Shown: positions 52,788 to 62,586, counted from the first letter of the stretch. The stretch is 64,000 bases of DNA from Zygaena filipendulae (GCA_907165275.2 OU015657.1:13167001-13231000); one strand, 5' to 3'. Notes: generated by a model not told the origin, from the sequence alone. Translations and numbers: made by a program.

Positions 52788-53014
52788 TTATTATAAATGA
52801 AAAAGTGAGTTTGTTTGTTTGTTACGCTTTCACGCCTTAACGGCTTAACCGATCGTCATCAAATTTTACATACAGGGGTACAGAGAAGGACACAGGGTAC
52901 TTTTTATCCCGAAATTCCCATAGGAACTTTGAAATTAACGCGGGTGAAACTATATGTACATTAAATTTAGGGTACTTAGTACTCTCCGAAATGCAAACCG
53001 CGGAGAAAAGCTAG
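52788..53014 (+). mobile_element. Helitron-like element
   Basis: Begins almost directly after the previous copy. Has TTTGTTACGCTTTCACGCC, GGACACAGGGTACTTTTTAT and AACGCGGGTGAAAC, then an extension ending GCGGAGAAAAGCTAG before T. Confidence 0.65.
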
Positions 53015-53210
53015 TAACAGTTAAATTGTATAATGTCAATGCTTTCGGAAGGGAAGAAAAAATTGTGGGTTTTGTCAGAGTTACAACCGTATAAGTGAAT
53101 ATTTCTCATATGCCGCTTCTTTACATTCTGATATAAACAGAAAGTTACACGATACGTTAATTATTATAGGTGGTGAATGTGAGATCTGTGTGTAGTGAAA
53201 GGAGATGTGG

Positions 53211-53420
53211 TACATAAAAAATGCTTTGTCCTGAATGACTGACAGACGGCGCCTAGACCGCTGGTGCCGCTGATCGTAGAGACCTGAAACTTGAAGAGTG
53301 TGTCTTTGTAGGACGTAGGCATCCGATATGAAAAGTTTTTTGTAAAATTCAAAGATTTCATGGAACAATTCCGCGGGAACTCCGATTTTAACGCGGGTGA
53401 AACCGCGCGGGACTAGCTAG
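53211..53420 (+). mobile_element. Helitron-like element, GGGACAGCTAG subfamily
   Basis: TTTGTCCTGAATGACTGAC, AGGACGTAGGCATCCGATA, ACGCGGGTGAAACCGCGCGG and CTAGCTAG before T. The AAGGGG block is lost. Overlapping minus frames 53081-53368 lie within it. Confidence 0.65.
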
Positions 53421-54109
53421 TCGCTTGTAAAATTGCCGTCATAGGAAACCGGTTTACAAGGTAAAAAAAATTATCTTTCATAAGAAACTTGATTACCAAA
53501 ACACACCAAGCGGTTCGTTTGTATGTATCTATTCTTAAAATATCTCTCTACATATTTTTAATTCTTAATGTCACCTAAACGGTAAGCTAAACCTAATCGT
53601 TAAGCATGTTGCAAAAACGGGAAAAATAATTTATTTTGAGATCATCCGTTGCGTAGGTACGCTGCGTAAACGGTTAAAATTACGTAAAAATCATATATGA
53701 CGGAATTGTTACTCTTTTTGTTAGAAGGTTTTTATTAAAGAAAATTGGGAGTTACTGGGGAAATTCCGAAACTCACGCAGGTGGAACCGTGGGCAGTGGG
53801 CACACTGATTATTTTACATGTTTGTTTAATTATATTTTAACCTTGCTAAGTGATATTTTAGATTTGTTTTTTGAAGGGGTCAAACGCCGACACCATACGC
53901 ACTTGCAACACAACAACTCCGGCTCACCTTTACTGCCCATTGCCCAATCCATGTAACCGCCAGACGGCGGCCGCGGGGTCAGGGACCTGGCGGCGGATAT
54001 GGCCAATTGCGGTGGTAATAAAGGTGCGTTTACCCCACCTCGACCCGCCTTGAACTTTACACGCGTACTGCACGTCACAACGTGCCTACACTCATCGTGT
54101 ATCTCATGC
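53421..54109. other. Unique DNA with Helitron tail and GC-rich island
   Basis: A long-type Helitron tail lies at 53725-53805 (GGTTTTTATTAAAGAAAATT to GTGGGCAGTG). A GC-rich island at about 53925-54060 carries GACGGCGGCCGCGGGGTC. Frames 53830-54078 (minus) and 53871-54053 (plus) cover the island, without domains. Confidence 0.35.
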
Positions 54110-54346
54110 CCTCAGACCAAATAAAAACTAAAGACGGAACGCGTAGAACAAACAAGTGAAGCCAGGAAAAAGACACCATCGCCGTGCACGTACACAGAAA
54201 CACGCACACACTTACAAGAAAAGGACACCATAAATCTTAAGTAAACTTTGCAAATCCATACACTTTCCTAATCACCACATGCATACGCAACCGGCTTCAC
54301 TTCGTTGTTCGAGACGTTCCGTCTTTAGTTTTTATTTGGTCTGAGG
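54110..54346. mobile_element. 237-bp inverted-repeat element with 31-bp perfect ends
   Basis: CTCAGACCAAATAAAAAC plus 13 further bases to GGAACG is repeated exactly inverted at the right end, and weaker matching continues through GAACAA and GTGAAGCC. Flanking 8-mers CTCATGCC and GTCATACC agree at 6 of 8, perhaps an 8-bp target duplication as in hAT or P elements. The interior is unique and GC-moderate. No ORF. Confidence 0.75.
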
Positions 54347-54418
54347 TCATACCTACAACTCTGGGAGATATCAGTGACTTTTATACCTCTCGGAAAAATC
54401 TGTAACTTTTACACCAAA

Positions 54419-54563
54419 CTAGCTGTTGCCAGTGGATTCACCCGCGGTAATTTCGGAGTGCCCGCTGGAATTCTGGGATAAAAAGTACCAGTAAGTAGTA
54501 GGTAGTATTTTCATGTTGATCGGTTGAGCCGTTAAGGCGTGAAAGCGTAACAGACAGACAGAG
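54419..54563 (-). mobile_element. Helitron-like element, minus half of head-to-head pair
   Basis: Inverted CTAG at 54419 next to A; CACCCGCGGTAATTTCGGAG and GTAACAGACAGACAG head. Its 5' end faces that of the next copy. Confidence 0.7.
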
Positions 54564-54736
54564 AGTTACTTATTTGTTTGTTTATTACGCTTTCACGCTT
54601 TAACGGCTCAACCAATCATCACGAAATTTTGCATGCATATTGACAGGGGTACAGAAAAGGACATAGGGTACTTTTCATCCCGGAATTCCCGCGGGAACTC
54701 CGAAATTATCGCGGGTGAAACCGCGGGAACCGCTAA
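54564..54736 (+). mobile_element. Helitron-like element, plus half of head-to-head pair
   Basis: TTTGTTTGTTTATTACGC head, GCATGCATATTGACAGGGG, ATCGCGGGTGAAACCGCGGG hairpin and a CTAA end before T. Together with the minus copy it forms a ~318-bp imperfect palindrome with 3' ends outward. Confidence 0.7.
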
Positions 54737-55104
54737 TACATAATAAAAAGCGTGTGTGTACTACTTATACTTCCTTGATATTATGATATAAGGATTTCAT
54801 GCTTGTCACTTCCGTTGGCTGGATGCGTATCACTTCCGTTGTCTGGTAAAATTAAAAAAAAAGGGAGTAGTATCGTAATTTAAGTTGTAATCACTTTACA
54901 TTGCGACCGTACCAATCAACCGTTCAGGTCTATCACCTTTTATTGTCACTTCCACGTCTGCTCGTCGCCCGGTGTCCGGTTGCTACCCGCGGCCGGCAAT
55001 TGTCACATTACAGACTCGTAAAAGCCCTTGTATTGAAAACGCTTAATTATATTAAGCCTTAAACTATAGAGATAAGGTTTAGATTTGATTGGTGTGATGG
55101 TTTA
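54737..55104. other. Unique DNA
   Basis: CACTTCCGTTG is repeated at about 54808 and 54831. A GC-rich patch (CCCGCGGCCGGCAATTGTCAC) lies near 54988. No gene. Confidence 0.35.
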
Positions 55105-55240
55105 ATAATAATAATAATAATAATAAAAAAGTTTATTTTGGTAAAAATCTAAGTACTAGTTAACATTTTTTTTATACATTAATTTATACCAAAAAAGGTC
55201 TCCGCTCAGCATTGTTGTGGCGCGAACCACAACAAAAAAT
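55105..55240 (-). mobile_element. 3' end of a LINE, (TTA)n tail, inverted
   Basis: (ATA)n at 55105-55127 followed by AAAAAAGTTTATTTTGG; on the minus strand this is a 3' UTR ending AATAAACTTTTTTATTATTA. AATGCTGAGCGGAGACC lies farther upstream. The 5' limit is uncertain. Confidence 0.5.
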
Positions 55241-55259
55241 TCAAAAATCGATTTTTTTG

Positions 55260-55520
55260 TTAGAGTTCCGTTGGCCCCCCAAAGAGTTCTACACATTATC
55301 CCTATAACATTTTTCGATTTGACTAATACTTTTCGCGGTATAAGGCCGTAAAATATGAAAATCGGGAAGTTGGCCCCCCATTATTTCAAAACCATTTTTG
55401 GTCTATGTAAACAACAGAACTATTTCCAAAAAGTATAAAGAACTCCGGAACTATGTGGGGGGCCACTAGAACTCACTTTATTTTTTTTTTATTTTGACAT
55501 TGGGGGGCCAACTTCACACC
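55260..55520. repeat. Inverted-repeat block with four GGCCCCCC motifs
   Basis: GTTGGCCCCCCAA (about 55268), GAAGTTGGCCCCCCATT (about 55366), GGGGGGCCACTAG (about 55457) and TTGGGGGGCCAACTTC (about 55501). The second and fourth form an inverted repeat, so the segment can fold. No ORF. Confidence 0.5.
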
Positions 55521-56331
55521 GCCAAGTTTCAGGTGCCTTTCAAGTATTTGTATTTTTTGTGGAAAGACGAAGACAAACCGACTGACCACCGACATTAGAC
55601 ATTACATTTTTGATAATGACGCATTTACGTGAAATATCTTTTGAGTCTTTTACCAGTGACGCTATGATGTGACCCGATGAAGTAAGGTAAAAATTTTCCG
55701 AAAAAAGAAAAATAACCGAACTCATACCTACATACTTCCATTTATTTTTTTGTAATGTATTGATTATGAAGTTTCGCCCAAAAAACTAGTCGAACCGCCA
55801 TTAGCAATACAGGTTGCACTCATTATAACAACCGCAAACAACACTTACCACACAAACTTTTTCCTACTCGTATAATTCAAGGACAAAATAAAATGAAAAT
55901 ATACAGGGAATTCCCCCGAAAACTGTATCCGATGATGCTTAAGTAAGGAACTTAATAACCTTTTCCGATACAAACTTTGCAATGGACTCGGTACAGTAGG
56001 AACATTTCGATAGAATTTTTTTGTTGAAAGGGGGGAGGCCGAGGTAAAACAGGCTCCGGGACTGTAATAGGTAAAGTTTGTATTTCATAGGCTCCCACTA
56101 AAGTGGTCATGTTTGATGTATGAGTCGTTTTGTCCAGCAAGCTTACCATTTTATGGGCCAGTAAAATATATAGGTAAGTATTAGGTTTTTAAGTACTTTG
56201 AAAATTATTGCCAGTGACTTCCGTATTTATTGCCTTGCATAACATAGTTTTCCCTACTTTTATTATATGCTTTATATTTGTCAAATTAATCAAATATTCT
56301 CTAAATAGGACAATTACTCTTCATAATCTTA
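55521..56331. other. Unique AT-rich DNA
   Basis: No gene is supported. Nothing recognised besides short chance frames. Confidence 0.45.
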
Positions 56332-56607
56332 TCTTTAATATAAATAAATTACGCGTCACGTTTTTTATCGGCGATGGACTCCTAAATTACTGAATCGATC
56401 ATGATGAAATTTGGTCACTATGTTGTATTTAGCCCAACTTAAAAGATAGGATAGTTGTTATCCCGGAATTACCGCAGGAACTCCGAAATCAATGTGGGGA
56501 ACAGCTAATCACCGTAAACTACTGTCAAGGGTACAAAGAAGGACATAGAGTACTTTTTTCCCGGAATTCCCGCGGGAAATCTGAAATTACCGCAGATGAA
56601 CAGCTAG
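56332..56607 (+). mobile_element. Helitron-like element, two-module
   Basis: Starts TCTTTAATATAAATAAATTA after A. The first 3' module ends GGGGAACAGCTAATC near 56511; a second module with TGTCAAGGGTACAAAGAAGG ends GATGAACAGCTAG before T at 56607. It shares the ACTTAAAAGATAGGATAG body with 8984-9234. Confidence 0.65.
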
Positions 56608-58440
56608 TTTATACATAAAAGTTCAATTGAGGATAAATTAACAACAAAATTTACCTTATTCGATTTAAGAAGTTTTATTTGGCCTTTTATCTTGCCCGTA
56701 ACCCAATCCGTACAGTCCAGCGCAGAATGAAACACCCGGATGAAACCGGGTATAATCGTAAGATCTGCGATGCGATGTGACCGGAAATTAAGACACGAGG
56801 GTGAACTCGCCCCGCTGCCCTCGACCCACCTTCCGGTCGGACGTCACCTTGCGCCCGTGGGCTAAGGTTGGTCAGATGAGTGATCATTATCATAACTCAA
56901 CGTTGATGTTTTGAGGAAATTCGTTCGTTTTGGTAGACGCCGAAGAGGCAGTTATTTTTGACTTAGCATTTGTAGGTATATTTATAACGTACTTCATTAA
57001 ACTGGAAATATTTTTGAAAATGTTAAGTTGCATCAAAAATTTGCATAGTTACTATTTACAATTGAACCTTAGTTTAACCACAGAACAGACAATAACAGAT
57101 AGAAGGGACATCAACATAGTTTAGTATGATAACAGATGAAAACCGGTGTCGCCGGGTGATTTTCGCACACAAAACTATTCATCACGCACTAAAACATTCA
57201 CTAACGTAAAGAAATGTATTAAACGCTTTATGGTTATGTTTTTACTTATTGACTGTTTTCGTAATTCACAGATTTGGGAATATTGTGGTAAATATACTTG
57301 GGATGGCAGCAAAAGAAGTTTTTGTTCATTTTTGTTCAAAAAGAAGCATTTGCTCTAACTTCCTTTGTAACCGTAGCGCGCCTACCCCGCCTACATGTCC
57401 TCTCTAGTTAATTTATTTGCTCTGTGGTTTAAACCTTATCATCCACTTAATGACAGGGAATTACTACTGAACTTATTGATTATTTGGTCAAATATAATAG
57501 AAAATCGGCTCTCATAATCTCTAGTAAACTCTATCAAGCCTTAAAGTTAGTTATAAGCAGTACATCGGGGTTCCATTTGGGGCCTGTGCCCATCATTGGG
57601 GTAACTGAAACCCCTGGATCTGAGGATTTACCATTAGAGTCTAGTGGTGCACATCACACACACTTCGTATTGCTTCTCATGCGTTTCTCCATAGGTTTTC
57701 TCACTTTTTCTTTATTGTCTGTGGTAATAAATTTGATTCGTAAATCAAAGTTTAGCTGTATCATTTCAAATTGTAGTGAGTATTGGATAAAAACTGTCTC
57801 TAAGTCTATATTTGTTTCAGTGAAAGACAGATGTAGAAGGAAATGTACGTAATTTGAAATGAAATTGAGTTATCAAAAATATACATAGTCTCAAATAAGA
57901 TGCCGCATTTTCTCGGATCACCTTATATTTTCTTGTGATGCCCCGTCAGTCGGCCCCGCGGGTGAGTGGGTGGGGGCCAGTGGGGTCAAGGCGGAGCAGA
58001 GGGAGGTTGATATTGGAATATTTTTCATACAAACACGTCTGTACGTGGACACTTCTACGAGATACAATATTGCTTGGTTAGGAGTAGGTTTACATAAAGG
58101 TTGTTGCTTGAGAAATATGTTATTTTTTATGTGATATCGTTATAGATAATGACCACATAGAGAGAAATAGAGAATGACCACGACCACGACCAGGAGTGTA
58201 CGACCATAAGAAGAATTTACTCTACTATTAGCTCAATTGTAAATATAGAGTAAATTTAGGTACTATAAAAAATGTCGTTAATGGCAACATCTATAATTAG
58301 AATAGTAAATGGTGCATAGGAAAAAGTACCCGTGTTTCATCCAGGCGAACTAAATAGGTAGATATAGTCTATCTGCTTAGTCCACTTGCACGATCCGACA
58401 ATAATATCTAAAACTACTTGTCGTTAAATATTTTGTATTT
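56608..58440. other. Unique DNA with two GC-rich islands
   Basis: Islands at about 56690-56875 (CACCCGGATGAAACCGGGTA, CGGTCGGACGTCACC) and 57935-58010 (GGCCCCGCGGGTGAGTGGGT). The frame 57484-57852 (122 codons) has no recognised domain. TTTGGGAATATTGTGG near 57271 recalls 37760. No gene is called. Confidence 0.35.
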
Positions 58441-58660
58441 TTTTACTGTTTCCGCCGCCATGTGAACCGCCCACGGTTCGTAGGTGGTAGCGTCATTGAC
58501 CGTCGGCGGTCAACTTTATATATTTTATGGGTTCTGGGCGCGGGCAAGCCGCTCACCGCACACCGCACACCGCGCCCGCCCCGGCTTGGCCTGGGCCGCA
58601 TTTATTATTCTAGTTCCAACTCGCCCGTGCTCCTTCCACCGCGAAGCGCCATACTTTAAA
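58441..58660 (+). promoter_or_regulatory. Promoter-like GC-rich block with TATA-type motif
   Basis: GAACCG/CGGTTC (58464-58479, spacer CCCA) and TTGACCG/CGGTCAA (58496-58513, spacer TCGG) are two inverted repeats. The second contains everted TGACC and GGTCA, the core of nuclear-receptor half-sites. TTTATATATTTTATGG follows directly, then 110 bp of GC-rich DNA. Strand is inferred from the TATA position. Confidence 0.3.
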
Positions 58661-58883
58661 AAAATATATCCGACCAGTGTTATTGTAAGCCAAGAAACTT
58701 CAGCAACGGTATTCGATCCCTGGTAGATATGAAATGGTATCTTGTCGACATATTGGTAGCACCTCTATCTGTCAGTCTTTAAATCTAAAGTTAATCTAAA
58801 GTTATCTGTAGAAATCCAATTCTAAATTTGAAAAAAAACAAACACAAAAACTTGAATTTTGTTCTCATTTTCCGTACGGACAA
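58661..58883. other. AT-rich DNA
   Basis: Nothing recognised. Confidence 0.4.
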
Positions 58884-59218
58884 TGGGCATGTTGACTAAT
58901 TTTTATTTTTTAGTCCGTCTAGTAGATTATTAAAAAATATTGAACACGTATTTTTTCTTTTTTTACGTAATCAAAAAATAACGGCGATATATTGAGTTGA
59001 AATTTCGCGTGACGTCACTATTCTGACAGTTTGTATGGCTGTTTTGCGGTTAGTGACGTCACGACCTCCTCATCCTAAACTTTAATGCGCTTTATCTCTG
59101 AATATTTTAATTTATTTAAAAAAGCAAAAAATACGTGTCTATTGTTTCTTTATTTTCTAACTGATGGACTAATTAGAATTTTGATTTTCAAAAGTAGTCC
59201 ACATCCCTATTATTGGAA
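58884..59218 (-). mobile_element. TGACGTCA inverted-repeat element, copy 4
   Basis: The most complete copy with 30024-30348, in opposite orientation. Ends GGGCATGTTGACTAATTTTT and AGTCCACATCCC; both internal TGACGTCA palindromes are intact (about 59010 and 59054). The flanks AAT and TAT do not make a clear target duplication. Confidence 0.75.
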
Positions 59219-59799
59219 TGCCGACACATAATTTAAATGTTGATCCTATCCTATCCTATTATCCTATTATTACCTATATTATCCTAGTTATGTTAACTTA
59301 TAAAACAATATAAAAAAAACGAATCATATTTTAGTTTTAACATGTAGAGACTTAGGAGTCTACTTAAAAATCAACTTTTTTACGGATTTCATTACAAATA
59401 CTTTTCATCACATAATATGTAACTCCTTAGGAATTTCCATTATTCCCGCGGGTGAAATCATCGTTCAGAGTTATTAGGTAACTACGTGAAATAGATAGGC
59501 GTATAGATACCTATTAGTAATAGATAGTGTTGCATTATGTTCTTAAGTCGAGGCTTATTGCAAAGAGGTGTCCATCCAGTACAGCGGGTGTCCGTTTTAC
59601 GACGGGCCCCTAATCCCGCGGAACCCACACCTTGGCGGCGTTTTAATAAAGACGTCACGGGGACGTCGTAACTCGACGGAATCACGTCGCTCGATCTCTG
59701 CGGAGATGAACTTGATACGGGTATTCGCACGCGACTTCCTGCAATCGTCAGACCTTTGCAACCTTAATTATTAGGTCTAAATCGTATTAAACCTCAATA
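59219..59799. other. Unique DNA with GC-rich island at 59570-59760
   Basis: Contains AAGACGTCACGGGGACGTCG, with two ACGTC cores. (TATCC)n-like short tandem near 59245. Frames 59482-59730 (minus) and 59568-59774 (plus) overlap here without domains. Confidence 0.35.
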
Positions 59800-59970
59800 T
59801 TTTATATACAAAAGTGTGTTTGTTTGTTACGCTTTTACGCCTTAACGGCTTAGCCGATTATCATTAAATTTTGCATATACGTTGTCAGGTCAGAGAAAGG
59901 GGTTCATCTCGGAATTTCTTCAGACGGACTCCGAAATTAATGCTAGTGAAACCGCTGGCAAGAGTTAGTA
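59800..59970 (+). mobile_element. Helitron-like element, degraded end
   Basis: GTGTGTTTGTTTGTTACGC, GCATATACGTTGTCAGG and TGCTAGTGAAACCGCTGGCA, ending GAGTTAGT where CAGCTAGT is expected. Confidence 0.6.
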
Positions 59971-60266
59971 GTAAATAGTAATAAATATAAATAAATAGAG
60001 AGAAAGCGATGGTATTTATTATTATGTCTTTGATCGTAGATCAACGCAGCGAGTACTGAAGAAAAATTTTGATGAAGAAAAAAAAGTAATTTTAAGAACT
60101 TCTCATTTCTAGTTCGACTGGCTTTAAAATTCTAAATTCGAAACGGAAAAAAAAAAACCAAAGAGACAATAATTGAATTTGAACGAATGTTTTAAAACTA
60201 CGATATTACTCGGACGTGGCCGCCAATCTAATAACAAAGGTATAATAAAAAAATAAAATTCTCAAA
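59971..60266. other. AT-rich DNA upstream of the candidate exon
   Basis: No repeat recognised. It could hold the 5' UTR of the candidate first exon; GGACGTGGCCGCC lies about 50 nt upstream of the ATG. Confidence 0.3.
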
Positions 60267-60318
60267 ATGACGTCCAATTTAGACAAAATAGCCAATGAAA
60301 AGAAGCTGGAGGAGGAAG
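60267..60318 (+). CDS. Candidate first coding exon of a host gene
   Basis: The ATG sits in CTCAAAATGACG, a good insect start context (A at -3, CAAAATG). The exon encodes MTSNLDKIANEKKLEEE, a charged helix-prone leader, and ends in phase 1 at GAAG|GTAAGC, a strong match to the 5' splice consensus. No downstream exon was found in the window, and the protein is not recognised. Without transcript data this stays a candidate. Confidence 0.35.
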
Positions 60319-60479
60319 GTAAGCGATCGTGGACAAGCTAATAAAAGTAATAAAAGGAGCGGCCAGCGGTCACAGCCCCGACGTGTCCCCGCTAGTGATG
60401 TCGTTCGATACGACACTGTCGATAGAATATCGATTCTCTATTGAAAGTTAGCGATAAGGATTTCTATCCTTATCTTATA
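60319..60479. promoter_or_regulatory. CGCTAGTGATG / TGTCGATAG module
   Basis: CGCTAGTGATG (60390-60400) and ACTGTCGATAG (60415-60425) followed by ATATCGATTC. The same pair occurs inverted at 62999-63039. It resembles DRE-type promoter sequence of insects, lying just downstream of the candidate exon. Confidence 0.3.
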
Positions 60480-60645
60480 CTAGCTGTTTCACCCACGGTA
60501 TTTTCGGAGTTCCCGTAAGAATTCCATAAACTAAACCTATAAACCTTTCTCTGGAATCACTCTATCTATTGGTGAAAACCGCATGAAAATCCGTTCAGTA
60601 GTTTTCGAGTTTATCGCGAACAGACAGACAGATAGACGCGGCGTA
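60480..60645 (-). mobile_element. Helitron-like element, divergent subfamily
   Basis: Inverted CTAG at 60480-60483 next to A. GTTTCACCCACGGTATTTTC, then ATGAAAATCCGTTCAGTAG and GAACAGACAGACAGATAGAC head. Confidence 0.65.
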
Positions 60646-60761
60646 GGACTTTACTGATTATTATAATATTATGTTAAGATGTCGAATTCCAGTTAATATC
60701 GATAATAATTATTAAAAGCGTAGTAACAATTATTGTAGTTCCAAATATTGGAGACGACCCG
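60646..60761. other. Short unique AT-rich spacer
   Basis: Nothing recognised. Confidence 0.4.
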
Positions 60762-61029
60762 GTTGGCGGCTTGGCGCAATGGTCACCATGCCTGCCCGCT
60801 AGTCAGGAGGTTCCGGGTTCGATTCCCGGCGGGGGTGGACTTTGTGTGATGAACACAGGGTTCCATTTTCCAGTCTGGGTGTGTATATGTATATATGTAT
60901 AGTATAATATATATGTAATGATATGTGTAGTATATACCACGTTTGCTTGGTTTCCACGACACAAGCTTATAGCTTAGTATGGGATCAAGTAGATCTGTGT
61001 GTTGTGAAGTGGATTATTATATTATTATC
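60762..61029 (+). mobile_element. tRNA-derived SINE
   Basis: The head has an A-box-like TGGCGCAATGG (60772-60782) and a perfect B box GGTTCGATTCC (60816-60826), 34 bp apart, which form the internal RNA polymerase III promoter. A tRNA fold can be drawn with T arm CCGGG/CCCGG and a loop CCGCTAG, which would read GCT (serine-like). There is no acceptor-stem closure, and the sequence runs on through a 180-bp body (ACACAAGCTTATAGCTTAG) to an ATT-rich tail at 61012-61029, so it is a SINE and not a tRNA gene. Retrotransposition would need a LINE with a matching tail. Confidence 0.75.
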
Positions 61030-61440
61030 TGGGGGCACGGCAGTGCCCCCGCCAAGTCGAGCAACAAAAGCGGCACGGCCGTACTATCCTTTTCTCGAAG
61101 CAATTCAGGCCATTTTCGACCCCCTATAACTTCGTTGTGGATAAAACTAGAAGCCTGAATTTTTAGTAAACAAGCAGGTATTGTATAAAGACGGTATAAT
61201 TTAAATTTCATTCGATTTGAACCAGTAGTTTAAGAATTATAACTAGTCAAAGTTTCTTAATTTTGTAGGTCACTCACTCACTCACTCACTCACTCACTCA
61301 CTCACTCACTGACCGATCATCAAAATTCTAAGGCACTTCTAGCAGACATAGAAGTTTGAAATTTAGAATACAATTAGTGTTTATTGTATAAATCAAGGAA
61401 AAATTAAAATATTTAGCAATTTCGGTCCAGTTTTCTAGAT
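61030..61440. repeat. Repeat block with GGGGGCAC hairpin and (CACT)10
   Basis: It begins right at the SINE tail with GGGGGCAC-GGCA-GTGCCCCC, a perfect 8-bp stem with a 4-nt loop. At 61271-61310 there are ten CACT units followed by GACCGATCATCAAAATTC. The combination resembles a dispersed lepidopteran repeat. Confidence 0.5.
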
Positions 61441-61445
61441 ACACT

Positions 61446-61557
61446 AACTGCATAAATAACTTTGTAATCCCATATAAATGTATGGAATTACAAAGTTATA
61501 TATGCAGTTATATGTACCAACTGCACAAATAACTTTGTAATCCCATATAAATATATG
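61446..61557. repeat. Foldback with ~30-bp arms plus a direct third copy
   Basis: AACTGCATAAATAACTTTG (from 61446) and its inverse CAAAGTTATATATGCAGTT (to 61509) flank a small loop near ATGTATGG. The left arm is repeated directly as AACTGCACAAATAACTTTG at 61519. No ORF. Confidence 0.6.
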
Positions 61558-61560
61558 AGA

Positions 61561-61990
61561 CTAGCTGTGCCCCGCGGTTTCACCCGCGTTAATTTCGGAG
61601 ATCCCGCGGGAATTCAGAGATGCAAAGTAGTTAGTACCCTATATCCCTAGGTTTTCTTTACCCCTGACAACGTGCATGCAAAATTTCATGAGATTTCACC
61701 AGCGTTAATTTCGGAGATCCTTCGGGAATTCCGAGATAAAATTACCCTAATCTGAATGCTCCAACGATTTTCATGAAATTTTGTATACAGGGGATTTCGG
61801 GCACCATAAATCGATCTAGCTAGGATTCATTTCTGGAATTCCCGCGCGAACTCTGATATCAACGCGGGTGAATTAATTATTGCATACTACACGTTGTCAA
61901 GGGTACAGGAAAGGTCATAGGGTAGTACTTTTATCTCAGAATACCCGCGGGATCTCCGAAATTAACGTGGGTTAAACCGCGGGGAACAGC
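61561..61990. mobile_element. Composite of oppositely oriented Helitron-like copies
   Basis: Starts with inverted CTAG (61561-61564, next to A) and CTGTGCCCCGCGGTTTCACC, repeats CACCAGCGTTAATTTCGGAG about 135 bp later, passes a fragment of the 15040-type repeat, then continues as a plus-strand copy with AATTAATTATTGCATACTAC to CGCGGGGAACAGCTATT. At least three insertions or recombination events are needed to explain it. Confidence 0.6.
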
Positions 61991-62586
61991 TATTTAAGCC
62001 GTTGCCCAGATATTAATAAATAATAATAATAAGTGTAGCTATAGTTACCTACCTAGATATAAAGTGTAGATACATAGTTACCTAGACATAATTATGTTCA
62101 AAGGTACAATGGTCAACGGAATGAAAAAGCAAGAATGGGGCCATGTGTTTATACATATATATTATAAAGTTGTACCAAAATCTTTCAAGTTATTAAAGTA
62201 GACTAAATTGCTCAAAGGAGGAAGACCATTTACAAAAAGAAATGAGATCCCATCAAAAACAAACTTGTAAAAAAGTCCAAGTCTCGCAACTCACTTCTTC
62301 TACAGTAAAAAGTTGTGAGATCAATGTAATACCAAGTCGGTTAATTTATTCAGTGCCTACTTAAGGGTCCTTCTGTCTAAAGTTATCATGTTATAAGCTA
62401 ATCTAATAACATTTTATAGTGACCATATCAAATTTAAAAACCTTTTATGTTTTAAATAGATTGATTGGCTTGGCGATCACGTGAAAACACAATGTATCTC
62501 ACAAGTAATACATATTATAATTAAATTAGATTGTTTAGAACCATAATTATGTATTACATGTGAGATATATAAAAATAAATAGCAAA
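61991..62586. other. AT-rich DNA with a small foldback
   Basis: At about 62493-62572 TGTATCTCACAAGTAATACA and TGTATTACATGTGAGATATA form inverted arms around an AT-rich loop. No gene. Confidence 0.45.

Noticed and set aside
57484..57852. A 122-codon frame as a host exon
   Set aside because: AT-rich, no recognised domain, start is not ATG and no convincing splice sites at its ends.
60762..60835. A possible functional tRNA gene (A and B boxes present)
   Set aside because: The acceptor stem does not close and the sequence continues into a body with an ATT tail, which fits a SINE.
61271..61310. A CRISPR-like direct repeat array
   Set aside because: The CACT units are contiguous without spacers: a simple microsatellite. 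The host is eukaryotic.
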